Source: a bacterium
GTDB lineage: Bacteria; Electryoneota; JAOADG01
NCBI GenBank assembly: GCA_026417415.1
Contig: JAOADG010000012.1
Span: forward strand, 55,836-119,835
Direction: 5' to 3'
DNA: 64,000 nt
Made by a program: the position numbers and the translations under genes
The notes under the pieces: model-generated
What the model was told of the DNA's origin: nothing
The model's database searches: none
Seen by the model: the letters and a program-made list of their open reading frames with translations, nothing else
Shown here: positions 63,335 to 64,000 of the stretch, in pieces
Layout of the letters: every line of letters begins with the position of its first letter
How positions within the stretch are numbered: position 1 is the first letter of the stretch

Positions 63335-64000
63335 ATGCGATATGTGGTCGTTAGTATAATTCTGACGTTGTGCTTAACAGCAGCTTTTGCAGTTAATCAC
63401 GCGATCGATCCAAAAGTCAATCCTTATTTAAAAAATCCTGTATTCACAGGTTCTGAGGACATTTTTATAGATGCATTTCCCAACTCTTTACCCGAGCCAC
63501 CTCCAATGGTAGATACGATCGGAAATGTTTTTCGTGCTGGTAGAACTTGGTATGATTGTCAACATAATGGTACTATTGGACGTATGTTAGAAATTGATAC
63601 TGCTACAGGTCAAGTACACATGGTGTATATGCGTGGAATTGATTCTGGTGCAACCAACCGACATATTTTCTACAATGTGTTCAATCCAGCCACCAATTCA
63701 TTTTTGTTTGGACAATTTGGTCAAAGAGTTCCACCAGCCACCATTTCAAGATCAGGTTTTACTTCGCTTGGATTATATGCACCTTCCGGAATTCCTTTTG
63801 CTGCATTTCACGAAAACAACCCGCGCGTAAGCGGTTTATCTGCAAATGTTTACTTTGATATTGAATCGGGTATTGGTGCGTTTGTGGCTGATGCACCTAT
63901 GTCTTTGGCTTATTCAGGTGGGACGCAGATTACAGCGATTTGGCCCAGAATTTCAGTAGGACGAAATGGTGTGGTTCATGTCGTTACAACCCAAAGCACC
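63335..64000 (+). CDS. Secreted protein, 3'-truncated by the window edge
   Basis: 222 codons are visible without a stop. The ATG lies 4 bases after AAAAGGAGG (an earlier ATG at 63331 is in a frame that closes after 7 codons). Signal peptide 1-19 (...LTAAFA). The mature part has short beta-rich repeats such as TIGRMLEIDTATGQVHMVYM and RISVGRNGVVHVVTT, possibly blades of a propeller, and an NxFRAGRTWYDCQHNG segment with a single Cys. Could be a type IX cargo; its C-terminus is not in the window. Confidence 0.7.
   Translation, partial: MRYVVVSIILTLCLTAAFAVNHAIDPKVNPYLKNPVFTGSEDIFIDAFPNSLPEPPPMVDTIGNVFRAGRTWYDCQHNGTIGRMLEIDTATGQVHMVYMRGIDSGATNRHIFYNVFNPATNSFLFGQFGQRVPPATISRSGFTSLGLYAPSGIPFAAFHENNPRVSGLSANVYFDIESGIGAFVADAPMSLAYSGGTQITAIWPRISVGRNGVVHVVTTQST

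Overview
The window is AT-rich bacterial chromosome with dense, ordinary gene packing: about 57 protein genes, one RNase P RNA and one tRNA, and no insertion sequence, prophage or CRISPR array that I can see. It starts inside an RNase G gene and ends inside a secreted-protein gene. The organism is probably a Gram-negative member of the Fibrobacterota-Chlorobiota-Bacteroidota (FCB) superphylum. The grounds are a secreted protein with a type IX secretion (Por) C-terminal sorting domain, a PorV/FadL-like outer-membrane protein, a thioredoxin-reductase-like ferredoxin-NADP reductase, DUF4412-, DUF5362- and DUF6754-like proteins, and many lipoproteins and beta-barrels. Promoters look like ordinary sigma70 sites (TTGACA-N17-TATAAT) and Shine-Dalgarno sites are often strong. 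This argues against a typical Bacteroidota member and for a deeper FCB lineage. The phylum is inference.

Layout. 1-4828: RNase G (partial), a type IX cargo protein, a DUF3467 protein, and a convergent proline dehydrogenase. 4829-5543: gene-free region with TTCAAACGAT repeats. 5544-19281: one long co-directional cluster that looks like a synthase-dependent exopolysaccharide system. It holds a KaiC-like/pseudo-receiver/degenerate-GGDEF regulator, a TPR plus outer-membrane-barrel exporter, a processive GT2 synthase, three small proteins, two related membrane-anchored proteins with amidotransferase-like and degenerate deacetylase-like domains, and an Ig/PKD-repeat lipoprotein. 19303-24371: histidine phosphatase, a sensor-like protein with a receiver but no kinase ATPase domain, 4-alpha-glucanotransferase and tRNA-dihydrouridine synthase.

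24665-28806: 2-oxo acid dehydrogenase operon (E1 alpha, E1 beta, E2) with a ferritin-like protein and a 49-residue coiled-coil protein inserted between E1 and E2. 28923-39416: OPT transporter, outer-membrane proteins, ferredoxin-NADP reductase, 5'-nucleotidase, response regulator, GT9-like transferase, then a beta-barrel protein with a CxxCH haem site and a monohaem lipoprotein. 39472-43213: SAH/MTA-type deaminase, glycyl-tRNA synthetase, RNase P RNA, and tail-to-tail with it the RNase P protein and L34 genes. 43320-50564: DUF4412-like protein, sugar epimerase, a CitD-CitE fusion, CstA, a C45-like Ntn hydrolase, a membrane protein and tRNA-Thr.

50585-64000: SprT-like metalloprotease, MUG-type DNA glycosylase, LpoB with its COG3014 partner, a MarR regulator, a four-gene membrane cassette with a DUF6754-like protein, dnaK behind a sigma54-like promoter, a small membrane protein, a MarR-YceI pair and the truncated secreted protein.

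The best candidates for undescribed biology are the exopolysaccharide-type cluster with its two amidotransferase/deacetylase-like proteins, the four-gene membrane cassette at 55821-59349, and the haem-barrel/monohaem lipoprotein pair. All family assignments were made by reading the sequence; no database search was run.
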